Origin: Pseudomonadota bacterium
Lineage (GTDB): Bacteria; Pseudomonadota; Alphaproteobacteria; Caulobacterales; Caulobacteraceae
Reading direction: 5' to 3'
Length of the DNA stretch: 11,401 bases
Assembly (NCBI GenBank): GCA_023390245.1
Contig: JAEWDF010000019.1
Span: forward strand, 1 to 11,401
Part shown: one piece after another, positions 1 through 8,072 of the stretch
Position numbering within the stretch: position 1 is the stretch's first letter
How the letters are laid out: every line of letters starts with the position of its first letter
Notes under the pieces: generated by a model
Databases searched by the model: none
What the model saw: the letters and a program-made list of their open reading frames with translations, nothing else
What the model was told of the DNA's origin: nothing
Program-made: the position numbers and the translations under genes

Positions 1-24
1 GTGCTAAAGGGCGATCCGGCTTTC

Positions 25-33
25 GGAGGGGAG
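25..33 (+). promoter_or_regulatory. Ribosome binding site deciding the GTG start at 40
   Basis: GGAGGGGAG lies 6 bases before the GTG at 40, and its GGAGG core ends 10 bases before it. It is the main reason for starting the gene there rather than at the GTG at position 1. Confidence 0.5.
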
Positions 34-39
34 ATCAGC

Positions 40-453
40 GTGCGCCACACCGACCTGAAGCGTCGACTGGACACCCTGGGACAGGCGGCCAAGAACGTCA
101 TCGACCTGCCGGGGGCGCAGAAGGAGACCGCCGACCGCGCCGCCCTGGTCCGCGCCTTCTGGCGCGTACGCAGCGACATCGTGATCCTGGGGCGGGGCTT
201 CCAGTCCGAGGGCGGCGCCGACGGGCGGCTGGGGCCGTGGCGCGAGGCGGCGCAGCGGGTCGTGGCGAGGCTGGAGGCCCTGTCGGTCGGCAAGCCTGGC
301 GAGCCGCTGGGCCAGCCCGATCCGGTCCTGGCCCTGGCGCCGGCGGAGGAGGCGGGCGACATGGCGCGCGGCGCGGCGGCCATCGGCCTGGCGCACATGT
401 ACCGCGACCTGGACGACCTGGGCGAACGGTTCGTCGATCTGCGGCTGGCCTGA
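40..453 (+). CDS. Small helical protein of unknown function
   Basis: I do not recognise this 137-residue protein. It is rich in Ala, Leu, Arg and Asp/Glu, reads as mostly amphipathic helix, and has no signal peptide, membrane segment or cysteine pair. I chose the GTG at 40 because GGAGGGGAG lies just upstream at 25-33. The codons before 40 (CTA, GAT, GCT, GGA) lack the strong third-position G/C bias seen from 40 onward. The frame is open to the window's left edge, so a longer protein cannot be strictly excluded. Conserved-looking stretches are an Arg/Trp segment near residues 38-52 (FWRVRSDIVILGRG) and a C-terminal segment near 117-136 (LAHMYRDLDDLGERF). The gene converges on gltA across a 64-base gap holding gltA's terminator. 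The third-position bias makes real coding likely; the function is unknown. Confidence 0.65.
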   Translation: MRHTDLKRRLDTLGQAAKNVIDLPGAQKETADRAALVRAFWRVRSDIVILGRGFQSEGGADGRLGPWREAAQRVVARLEALSVGKPGEPLGQPDPVLALAPAEEAGDMARGAAAIGLAHMYRDLDDLGERFVDLRLA

Positions 454-469
454 GCGACGGCCAAAAGAA

Positions 470-496
470 AAGACGCCGGGAGGGTCCCGGCGTCTT
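470..496 (-). terminator. Intrinsic terminator of gltA
   Basis: A perfect 12-base-pair inverted repeat (470-481 with 485-496, AAGACGCCGGGA arm) encloses a 3-base loop. On the minus strand the stem is followed by TTTTCTTTTGG when the last stem bases are included, which is the U-rich tail of a Rho-independent terminator. It begins 21 bases past the gltA stop codon. On the plus strand the stem is followed by CGCTCG with no T-run beyond the stem, so it probably acts mainly for gltA, although it could slow transcription from the opposite gene too. Confidence 0.9.
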
Positions 497-517
497 CGCT
501 CGATGGCTTTCGAGGGC

Positions 518-1810
<1,293 letters not shown>

Positions 1811-1831
1811 CAATGCCCCTTTGCAATATGA

Positions 1832-1859
1832 CGTCCGGGCGCGGGGAGGCGTCGGGCGC
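1832..1859. repeat. Imperfect direct repeat upstream of gltA
   Basis: CGTCCGGGCGC (1832-1842) and CGTCGGGCGC (1850-1859) recur 18 bases apart in the 66-base gap between gltX and gltA, with a GACGTC palindrome at 1830-1835 overlapping the first copy. Such an arrangement could be an operator for gltA, but in GC-rich DNA it could be chance. I see no convincing -35/-10 pair in the gap. Confidence 0.3.
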
Positions 1860-1876
1860 TTTCTGGTTTGTGGGTG

Positions 1877-3292
1877 TCACTTAGTCTGTTGCAGCGCATC
1901 ATCCAAGCGCCCGAGGCTCTCGTCGCGGCCCAGGGCGGCCAAAGTCTTTGCAATGTCAGGCGAAGTTGATCCGGCGGTAAGCGCCGCGCGCATCGGCGGG
2001 CCGATCTTGCCGAAGCCGACGCCCTCGGCCTCGGCGAAGGCCTTCAGCTCGGTCTCCAGGGCAAAGACGTCCCAGGACTGGAACAGCCCCAGCCGGTCCC
2101 GCAACCGCCGAAGACGATCCAGGGTCTCGCCCGCCAGCAGGGCGCGCGCCTTCTCGTCGAGCGCGAGGGGGCGGTCCTTGAGGGCGAATTCCGTCTGGTC
2201 CGCCAGTTCCAGCACCGTCCTGGCCCGGTCCTTAACGAAGGGCATGGCGCGCTGCAGCCGGGCCTCGTCGTCCTCGACCAGCGACCGGCCCCGCTCCAGG
2301 TGGACGTCCAGGGCCAGCTTGGCCAGCCGTTCGTCGTCGGCCAGGCGCAGCCAGTGGGCGTTGACGTGGGCCAGCTTGTCGAAGTCGAGGCGGGCCGGCG
2401 CCTTGCCGACGCCCTTGAAATCGAACCACTGGATCGCCTGTTCGTCGCTGAACAGTTCGTCGTCGCCGTGGGCCCAGCCCAGCCGGGCCAAGTAGTTGCG
2501 CATGGCCTCGGGCAGATAGCCCATGGCCGCATATTCGTGGACCGCCTGCGCCCCGTGCCGCTTGCTGAGCTTGGCGCCGTCGGGGCCGTGGATCAGCGGG
2601 ATATGGGCGAAGCTGGGGCGCGTCCAGCCCAGGGCGTCGTAGATCAGGCTCTGGCGGGCGGCGTTGTTCAGATGGTCGTCGCCTCGGATGACGTGGGTCA
2701 CGCCCATGTCATGGTCGTCCGCCACCACGGCTAGGTTGTAGGTCGGGGCGCCGTCGGAGCGCAGCAGCACCAGGTCGTCGAGATCGTCGGTCGACCAGGA
2801 GACGGCGCCCTGGACCTCGTCCTGGACCATCACGGTCGTGTTCCGGGGACGGCGAAAGCGCACGACATGCGGCAAGGCCAGGTCGTCGACGGTCGGCTGC
2901 CGGTCGCGCCACGGCGATTCGAAGGCGCGCTTCTCGGCCTTGGCCTGGTCCCGCAGGCGGCCCGTCTCCTCCGCCGAGGTGAAGTCGCGATAGGCCGAGC
3001 CGCTTTCCAGCAGCTGGTCGATGACGGCGCGATGCCGGTCGGCGCGGCTGAACTGGAACACCGGCTCCTCGTCGGCGAACAGCTCCAGCCAGCTCAGGCC
3101 GTCGAAGATGGCCTTCACCGCCGCGTCGGTCGACCGCTCGCGGTCGGTGTCCTCGACGCGGATCAGGAAACGCCCAGCGTGTCTCTTGGCGTACAGCCAG
3201 TTGAAAAGCGCCGTCCGAGCCCCTCCTATGTGGAGATAGCCGGTCGGCGAGGGGGCGAAGCGCGTGACGACGGTCGAGGAAGGCGAGGTCAT
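1877..3292 (-). CDS. gltX: Glutamyl-tRNA synthetase (GltX)
   Basis: This class I synthetase attaches glutamate to tRNA(Glu); in alphaproteobacteria that rely on GatCAB one GluRS often also mischarges tRNA(Gln), so specificity is left open. The 471-residue protein has the family's first signature at residues 12-24 (FAPSPTGYLHIGG, the usual GluRS form of HIGH) and the KMSKS-type loop as KLSKR at 241-245. The zinc-binding cysteines of many GluRS proteins are absent: the expected Cys-rich segment reads AYRDFTSAEE near 100-109. The C-terminal ~170 residues are the helical anticodon-binding part. I start at the ATG at 3290-3292 because it places the conserved TVVTRFAPSPTG near the N-terminus. No purine-rich ribosome site precedes it (the sequence is CCCCTCCCCC), which is odd. 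A TTG 78 bases further upstream is unlikely. It diverges from comEC and lies upstream of gltA. Confidence 0.96.
   Translation of the reverse strand: MTSPSSTVVTRFAPSPTGYLHIGGARTALFNWLYAKRHAGRFLIRVEDTDRERSTDAAVKAIFDGLSWLELFADEEPVFQFSRADRHRAVIDQLLESGSAYRDFTSAEETGRLRDQAKAEKRAFESPWRDRQPTVDDLALPHVVRFRRPRNTTVMVQDEVQGAVSWSTDDLDDLVLLRSDGAPTYNLAVVADDHDMGVTHVIRGDDHLNNAARQSLIYDALGWTRPSFAHIPLIHGPDGAKLSKRHGAQAVHEYAAMGYLPEAMRNYLARLGWAHGDDELFSDEQAIQWFDFKGVGKAPARLDFDKLAHVNAHWLRLADDERLAKLALDVHLERGRSLVEDDEARLQRAMPFVKDRARTVLELADQTEFALKDRPLALDEKARALLAGETLDRLRRLRDRLGLFQSWDVFALETELKAFAEAEGVGFGKIGPPMRAALTAGSTSPDIAKTLAALGRDESLGRLDDALQQTK
3276..3283 (+). promoter_or_regulatory. Ribosome binding site of comEC
   Basis: GAGGAAGG ends 7 bases before the ATG at 3291. 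It lies inside the first codons of gltX on the other strand. It favours 3291 over the upstream GTG at 3264 as the comEC start. Confidence 0.5.
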
Positions 3293-5453
3293 GGGGGAGG
3301 GGTCCGTAAGCGAGGCCCTTATACCCCCCGATGCGTCAAAACCTACCCCCTGGCGTCGAATCCTGGCCAAGGCGCGAGAGGCGACGGCGGCGCAGGACGC
3401 GCGCTGGCGGCTGTGGACGCCCGTGGCCTTCGGCGCAGGCGCCGCCGCCTATTTCGCCCTGAAGGTCGAACCGCCGCTGTGGCCCCTGGCGCTGGCGGCG
3501 GCCCTGACGGCCGGCGTGTGGTTCGTCGCGCGTCGATGCGGCGCCTCCCGGGGCCTGACCGCGCCGCTGATGATGATCGCCTGTTTCGCCCTAGGTGCGG
3601 CGGTAGCGAAGGCGCGAACGCTGTCGATCGCGGCGCCGGTCGCCCCTGTCATGGACGGCCCCGTCGTGGTGGAGGGCTGGGTGGTGGATGTCGACAGTCC
3701 GGGTGCAAACGGCGCGCGCGTGATGCTGGCGCCGGTGCGGATTCGCGGGCTGGCGGCAAAGGACACGCCGGTGCGCGTTCGCGCGACGCTGAAGGGCGCG
3801 CCGCCGCCGCCCGGCGCGCCGATCCGCCTGTTCGGCCTGTTGAACCCGCCGCCGTCCCCGGCCAGCCCCGGCGCCTATGATTTCGCGCGCGGTGCCTATT
3901 TCCAGGGCATGGGCGGCGTGGTCTTCGCCTTGGCCGAGACGCGTCCAGCGGCGCTGCCCGATCCGCCGTGGCGGCTGCGTCTGGCGATGACCGTCAATGG
4001 CCTGCGCTATGGCCTGGCGCAGCGGATCGTGGCGCGGCTGGGGGAGGGCGCGGGCGGGATCGCGGCGGCCATGACCACCAGTCACGAGACCTGGGTCAGC
4101 CAGGACGATCTGGATGTCATGCGCGATTCCGGCCTGGCCCACATCCTGTCGGTGTCGGGCCTGCACATGGCCATCGTCGGCGGCTTCGTGTTCTTCGGCG
4201 TGCGGCTGGGCGTGGCGGCGTGGCCGTGGCTGGCCTTGCGCGCGCCGGGCAAGAAGATCGCCGCCTGCGCGGGCCTGGGCGCGGTGGGGCTGTATCTGGT
4301 GGTGTCCGGGGCGCCGCCGCCGGCCGAGCGCGCCGCCATCACGGCCTCCATCGCCTTCCTCGCCATCCTTTTGGACCGGCAGGCGGTGACGATGCACGGC
4401 CTGGCGGTCGCCGCCTTCGTCGTCCTGCTGACCCAGCCCGAGGCGGTGATGACGCCCGGCTTCCAGATGTCCTTCGCCGCCACCACGGCCCTGATCGCTC
4501 TGGTCGAGGCCTGGCCCGGGCGGACGCGCGAGATCGCCGCGCCATGGATCATCGTCGCCGTGCAACGGTTCGGGACCTGGCTGGTGGCGGCGATCATGGC
4601 CAGCGTGGTGGCGGGCCTGGCCACCGGGCCGTTCGCCATGCAGCATTTCAACCGGACCGCCGTGTACGGTCTGTTGGCTAATCTGGGCGTCTCGCCTGTC
4701 GCTGACTTCGTGTTGATGCCCGCCCTGGCGCTGGGCGCCGCGCTGGAGCCGCTGGGCCTGGGCGGACCTTTCCTGGCCGTCGCCGGCTGGGGCGTGGAGG
4801 TCATGATGGCCATCGGAACCTGGACCGCCGGCCTTCCGGGCGCGGTGCGGACGATCCCCAGCGCCCCGGCGGCGGCCCTGCCCACAGCCTTTATCGGTGT
4901 CCTGTTCGTCTGCCTGTGGCGGGGACGTCTGCGCTGGCTCGGCCTGCCGTTCGCCGCCGCCGTGCTGCTGTGGCCCCGGCCGCCCGCGCCGGACCTGTGG
5001 ATCGCGGACTGCGCGGCGAACGCGGCCTATCGGAGCGCGGGCAAGGCCATGGTGCTGCGTCCCGGCGTGCGGACCTACGCCGTCGATCTGTGGTCCCGCC
5101 GACGGGGGCTGACGGCCGAGGATCGGGCGGCGGAAGGCTGGTCCTGCCAGCGCCTGTCCTGCGCCGCGACCGCGCCTGGACCTGTCGCCCTGTCGTGGGG
5201 ACGGCGCGCGCCGGACGAGGCGCGGCTCGAGGACCTGTGCCGCCAGGCCGAGGTCGTGGCGGTGCGCGCGGTCGTCGACGCCCTGCCGCCCACCTGTGCG
5301 GAACGGCTGGTGCTGGACGGCGCCGACTTCGCGCGGGGCGGCGCGGTCGAGTTGTGGCGTCAGGAGACCGGCTGGCGCGCGCTATGGACCAACGATGTCC
5401 GGGGCGACCGGCCCTGGAGCCGGCCGTCGGGCGTCAGTGATAGCGACGGATAA
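3291..5453 (+). CDS. comEC: ComEC/Rec2-family DNA uptake channel protein
   Basis: ComEC proteins form the inner-membrane channel that passes single-stranded DNA into the cytoplasm during natural transformation. The 720-residue protein has hydrophobic segments near 44-106, a soluble DUF4131-like/OB-type part at about 107-225, then the multi-helix Competence domain at about 240-560 with the family signature HILSVSGLHMAIVGG (284-298). The C-terminal part (565-720) sits where other ComEC proteins carry a metallo-beta-lactamase-like domain, but no HxHxDH metal motif is visible; a degenerate version is, as I recall, common in alphaproteobacteria. I chose the ATG at 3291 because GAGGAAGG precedes it and no ATG, GTG or TTG follows in frame before the conserved WRLWTPVAFG segment (39-48). 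A GTG at 3264 is the alternative. The first ~23 codons have unusually low third-position GC. It diverges from gltX and its end overlaps lexA by 20 bases. Competence itself is inferred from family only. Confidence 0.9.
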   Translation: MGEGSVSEALIPPDASKPTPWRRILAKAREATAAQDARWRLWTPVAFGAGAAAYFALKVEPPLWPLALAAALTAGVWFVARRCGASRGLTAPLMMIACFALGAAVAKARTLSIAAPVAPVMDGPVVVEGWVVDVDSPGANGARVMLAPVRIRGLAAKDTPVRVRATLKGAPPPPGAPIRLFGLLNPPPSPASPGAYDFARGAYFQGMGGVVFALAETRPAALPDPPWRLRLAMTVNGLRYGLAQRIVARLGEGAGGIAAAMTTSHETWVSQDDLDVMRDSGLAHILSVSGLHMAIVGGFVFFGVRLGVAAWPWLALRAPGKKIAACAGLGAVGLYLVVSGAPPPAERAAITASIAFLAILLDRQAVTMHGLAVAAFVVLLTQPEAVMTPGFQMSFAATTALIALVEAWPGRTREIAAPWIIVAVQRFGTWLVAAIMASVVAGLATGPFAMQHFNRTAVYGLLANLGVSPVADFVLMPALALGAALEPLGLGGPFLAVAGWGVEVMMAIGTWTAGLPGAVRTIPSAPAAALPTAFIGVLFVCLWRGRLRWLGLPFAAAVLLWPRPPAPDLWIADCAANAAYRSAGKAMVLRPGVRTYAVDLWSRRRGLTAEDRAAEGWSCQRLSCAATAPGPVALSWGRRAPDEARLEDLCRQAEVVAVRAVVDALPPTCAERLVLDGADFARGGAVELWRQETGWRALWTNDVRGDRPWSRPSGVSDSDG
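3318..3339 (-). promoter_or_regulatory. Candidate gltX promoter inside comEC codons
   Basis: On the minus strand TTGACG (3339-3334) is followed by TATAAG (3323-3318), which would start transcription roughly 19 bases before the gltX ATG. The spacing of 10 bases is too short for a standard 17-base sigma-70 spacer and shorter than I remember for the Caulobacter housekeeping consensus, so this is tentative. Supporting it, this stretch is the part of comEC where third codon positions lose their G/C bias. Confidence 0.3.
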
Positions 5454-6129
5454 GCCCGACCAGCTTGCCCTGCACCTCGACCTGATCCGGGCCGAAGATG
5501 CGGGTCTCGTAGTTGCGGTTGGCGGGCTCCAGCGCGATGGAGGCGCCCTTGCGGCGCAGGCGCTTCAGCGTCGCTTCCTCGCCCTCCACCAGGGCCACGA
5601 CGATCTCGCCGTTGACGGCGGTGTCGCCCTTGCGGATCACCACCAGGTCGCCGTTCAGGATGCCGGCCTCGATCATCGAATCGCCCTCGATCTCCAGGAC
5701 GTAGTGGTCGCCGCGACCCAGCATGGCTTCCGGCACCGGCAGGCGTTCGCGCTCGTGCTGGATGGCGGCGATGGGCGTGCCGGCGGCGATCTTGCCCAGC
5801 AGCGGCAGTTCGCGCACGTCGTTGGCGGGCTCGGCCGCCGCCGCGCGCAGGCCGCCCCCCTCGATCACGCCCGGCTTGAAGCCGGCGCGGCCGCGCGGCG
5901 CGCCGGCCGTGGCCTGTTCGGGCAGCTTCATCACCTCCAGCGCGCGGGCGCGGTGGGCCAGGCGGCGGATGAAGCCCCGCTCCTCCAGCGCCGTGATCAG
6001 CCGGTGGATGCCCGACTTGGACGCCAGGTCCAGCGCTTCCTTCATCTCGTCGAACGAGGGGGAGACGCCGGTCTCCTGGATGCGTTCATGGATGAACATC
6101 AGCAGTTCATGCTGCTTCTTCGTAAGCAT
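5434..6129 (-). CDS. lexA: SOS repressor LexA
   Basis: LexA represses DNA-damage genes and cleaves itself when activated RecA filaments appear. The 231-residue protein has an N-terminal winged helix-turn-helix (about 1-68; recognition helix near 38-50, SKSGIHRLITALEE), a linker at about 69-105, and a C-terminal S24 peptidase domain. The scissile Ala116-Gly117 bond is in KIAAGTPIAA, the nucleophile is Ser151 in EGDSMIEAG, and the general-base Lys189 is in ATLKRL. All are intact, so autocleavage should work. The linker is long and Ala/Gly/Arg-rich, as in other alphaproteobacterial LexA proteins. The ATG at 6129 has GAGGG 7-8 bases upstream. Two SOS boxes and a TTGACA element precede the gene, showing autoregulation. 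It lies 110 bases past trpC on the same strand with no clear terminator between, so some readthrough is possible. Its 3' end overlaps comEC convergently. Confidence 0.97.
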   Translation of the reverse strand: MLTKKQHELLMFIHERIQETGVSPSFDEMKEALDLASKSGIHRLITALEERGFIRRLAHRARALEVMKLPEQATAGAPRGRAGFKPGVIEGGGLRAAAAEPANDVRELPLLGKIAAGTPIAAIQHERERLPVPEAMLGRGDHYVLEIEGDSMIEAGILNGDLVVIRKGDTAVNGEIVVALVEGEEATLKRLRRKGASIALEPANRNYETRIFGPDQVEVQGKLVGLIRRYH

Positions 6130-6161
6130 CGCCGGCCCTCATGCGCCCGCCGACAGAATCG

Positions 6162-6176
6162 GAACGGGCCGTGAAC
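6162..6176 (-). promoter_or_regulatory. SOS box 2 (LexA operator, proximal)
   Basis: GAAC, seven bases, then GAAC on the plus strand equals GTTC-N7-GTTC on the minus strand, an exact match to the alphaproteobacterial LexA operator. It lies 33 bases upstream of the lexA start codon, probably just past the transcription start. Confidence 0.85.
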
Positions 6177-6185
6177 ATTGGCGAT

Positions 6186-6200
6186 GTTCTGTAAGTGTTC
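6186..6200 (+). promoter_or_regulatory. SOS box 1 (LexA operator, distal)
   Basis: GTTC (6186-6189), seven bases, GTTC (6197-6200) is a second exact GTTC-N7-GTTC operator, in the opposite orientation to the proximal box and 9 bases from it. It overlaps the region between the -35 and -10 elements of the lexA promoter, so bound LexA would block RNA polymerase. Confidence 0.85.
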
Positions 6201-6214
6201 CTTCCTAATGTCAA
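6188..6214 (-). promoter_or_regulatory. lexA promoter
   Basis: A perfect -35 TTGACA (6214-6209 on the minus strand) is followed after 15 bases by a weaker -10 candidate TACAGA (6193-6188). The -35 is the clearest in the window; the -10 position is less certain. The start site would fall near 6181, between the two SOS boxes, leaving a ~50-base leader. Confidence 0.6.
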
Positions 6215-6239
6215 CTTAACGCCGTTCCCCGGCTCGGCC

Positions 6240-7034
6240 TCAGGCGGCGAGCAGCGTCCGCGTCGCGGCCTCGACATCGGCCTGGCGCATCAGGCTCTCG
6301 CCGACCAGCACGGCCTGGGCGTGGGCGGCAGCGACGCGCTCCACGTCCTCGGGCGTGAAGATGCCGCTCTCGGCGACCAGCAGCGCCTTGACCGGGCTGA
6401 GCATCGACAGCAGTTCCGTAGTCCCGAGATCGACCTCGAACGTTCGCAGCGAGCGGTTGTTGATCCCGACCAAGTCGCCGCCCAGCTTGCAGGCGCGGGC
6501 CATCTCGATCTCGTCGTGGGTCTCGATCAGGGCGTCCATGCCGAACCGTTCGGCCTCGGCCAGCAGGTCGGCGGCCAGGGCGTCGTCGACCATGGCCAGG
6601 ATGATCAGGATGCAGTCGGCGCCCAGGGCGCGGCTCTCGGCCACCTGCCAGGGATCGACCAGGAAGTCCTTGCGCAGGCAGGGCAGGGCGACGGCCTCGC
6701 GCGCCTGGGCCAGATAGGCGTCGTCGCCCTGGAAACTGGGGCCGTCGGTCAGCACCGACAGGCAGGCCGCGCCGCCCGCCTCATAGGCGCGCGCCAGGGC
6801 CGGCGGGTCGAAGTCGGGCCGAATCAGGCCCTTGGAGGGGCTGGCCTTCTTGATCTCGGCGATCAGCGCCGGGCGGCCTGTCTCTTCGCCGACCCGCTCC
6901 AGGGCGTCGCGGAAGCCGCGCGGGGCGGACGCGGCGCGGGCCAGCGCCTCGACGGCGTCCTGAGAGGTCGCGGCCTTGCGGGCGGCGACGTCCTCGCGCT
7001 TGTAGGCGGCGATGCGGGCCAGAACGTCGGTCAT
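6240..7034 (-). CDS. trpC: Indole-3-glycerol phosphate synthase (TrpC)
   Basis: TrpC closes the indole ring, converting carboxyphenylamino-deoxyribulose phosphate to indole-3-glycerol phosphate with loss of CO2, in the tryptophan pathway. The 264-residue protein is a single TIM barrel without a fused TrpF domain. Residues expected from the family are visible: Glu60 and Lys62 in IAEIKKASPSKG, Lys122 in CLRKDFLVDPWQ, Glu171 in LIETHDE, Asn192 in GINNRSL and Glu222-Ser223 in VAESGI. The ATG at 7032-7034 overlaps the trpD stop as ATGA, and GGAGGAGGA lies just upstream inside the end of trpD, so translation is probably coupled. In several relatives, as I recall, moaC and moeA follow trpC; here lexA follows directly. 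The identification is secure. Confidence 0.97.
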   Translation of the reverse strand: MTDVLARIAAYKREDVAARKAATSQDAVEALARAASAPRGFRDALERVGEETGRPALIAEIKKASPSKGLIRPDFDPPALARAYEAGGAACLSVLTDGPSFQGDDAYLAQAREAVALPCLRKDFLVDPWQVAESRALGADCILIILAMVDDALAADLLAEAERFGMDALIETHDEIEMARACKLGGDLVGINNRSLRTFEVDLGTTELLSMLSPVKALLVAESGIFTPEDVERVAAAHAQAVLVGESLMRQADVEAATRTLLAA

Positions 7035-8071
7035 GCTTCCTCCTCCGTTTCCGTCTCGGGTTCGGTCGTGATCTCGGCCAGACGCGCCAGGGCCGCAGCG
7101 GCCTTGCCGTCGTCGATGGCGCGGGCGGCGATCCCGGCGCCCTCGGCCAGGTCGGCCGCGCGGTCCGATACCACGAGGGCGGCGGCGGCGTTCAGCAACA
7201 CGATGTCGCGGTAGGGGCCGGGCGCGCCGGCCAGCAGATCGCGCAGGGCGGCGGCGTTGACCTCGGCGTCCCCGCCCCGGATATCGTCCAGGGTGGCGGG
7301 CTTGAGCCCGATGTCCTCGGGCCGGACCTGGAAGCGGCGGACGGCCCCGTCCTTCCATTCCGCCACCTCGGTCGGTCCGGTCGTGGTCAGTTCGTCCAGC
7401 CCCTGCCCATGCACCGTCCAGGCGCGCGTCGCCCCGAGGCGGCCCAGCACCTGGGCCAGCGGCTCCAGCAGGCGCGGGTCATAGACGCCCATCACCTGGC
7501 GCTTCGCCGACGCCGGGTTGGAAAGCGGCCCAAGCAGGTTGAACACTGTGCGGAAGCCGACCTCGGCGCGGACCGGCCCGACATGACGCATCGCCCCGTG
7601 ATAGGCGGGGGCGAACAGGAAGCAGATCCCGGCCTCGTCCAGGGCGCGGCGCTGGCGTTCACGCGGCGCCATCAGGTTCACGCCGAGTATCGACAGCACG
7701 TCGGAAGAGCCTGATTTGGAAGACATCGCCCGGTTGCCGTGCTTGGCGACCTTCACGCCCGCGCCGGCCAGCACCAGGGCCGCAGCGGTGGAGATGTTGT
7801 AGGTGTGCTGGCCGTCGCCGCCGGTGCCGCAGGTGTCGATCACCTCATAGGGATGATCCAGCGTCAGGGCCGCTTCGCGCATGGCTTGGGCGAAGGCGGC
7901 GATCTCCTCGACCGTCTCGCCGCGCATCCGCATGGCGGTGACGGCGGCGGCGACCTGGGACGGCGTCGGCTCCCCCCGCAGGCAGGCGGCGAAGAAGTCG
8001 TGCGCCTGTTCCGACGTCAGGGGCTGGCCTTCGACCAGCCGGGCCAGGATCGGCTTGAACCCGTCGGCCAT
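7031..8071 (-). CDS. trpD: Anthranilate phosphoribosyltransferase (TrpD)
   Basis: TrpD joins anthranilate to phosphoribosyl pyrophosphate, the second committed step of tryptophan synthesis, and works as a dimer in the cytoplasm. The 346-residue protein has the helical N-terminal domain followed by the phosphoribosyl-binding signature DTCGTGGDG (79-87), NIST (92-95), the KHGNRAMSSKSGSSD segment (110-124) and the metal-binding Asp226-Glu227 in GLDEL. All key residues are present. It ends in an acidic tail (TTEPETETEEEA) whose last codons form the trpC ribosome site. The ATG is one base past the trpG stop (8073), with no strong ribosome site of its own, so it probably depends on termination of trpG translation. 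Gene order trpG-trpD-trpC and tight spacing indicate one operon. The identification is secure. Confidence 0.97.
   Translation of the reverse strand: MADGFKPILARLVEGQPLTSEQAHDFFAACLRGEPTPSQVAAAVTAMRMRGETVEEIAAFAQAMREAALTLDHPYEVIDTCGTGGDGQHTYNISTAAALVLAGAGVKVAKHGNRAMSSKSGSSDVLSILGVNLMAPRERQRRALDEAGICFLFAPAYHGAMRHVGPVRAEVGFRTVFNLLGPLSNPASAKRQVMGVYDPRLLEPLAQVLGRLGATRAWTVHGQGLDELTTTGPTEVAEWKDGAVRRFQVRPEDIGLKPATLDDIRGGDAEVNAAALRDLLAGAPGPYRDIVLLNAAAALVVSDRAADLAEGAGIAARAIDDGKAAAALARLAEITTEPETETEEEA
7038..7046 (-). promoter_or_regulatory. trpC ribosome binding site inside trpD codons
   Basis: GGAGGAGGA, the strongest ribosome site in the window, is formed by the GAG-GAG-GAA codons of the Glu-Glu-Glu tail of TrpD. 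Its GGAGG core is 7 bases before the trpC ATG. It therefore serves both as coding sequence and as initiation signal. Confidence 0.75.
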
Positions 8072-8072
8072 C

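Noticed and set aside
3293..3370. N-terminal extension of gltX from a TTG at 3370
   Set aside because: It would add 26 residues (MARIRRQGVGF…) before the conserved GluRS N-terminus and would run through the promoter-like elements.
3591..4646. Minus-strand open frame (351 codons) opposite comEC
   Set aside because: It lies inside comEC, has His/Arg/Gly-rich low-complexity translation and no ribosome site; a shadow frame.
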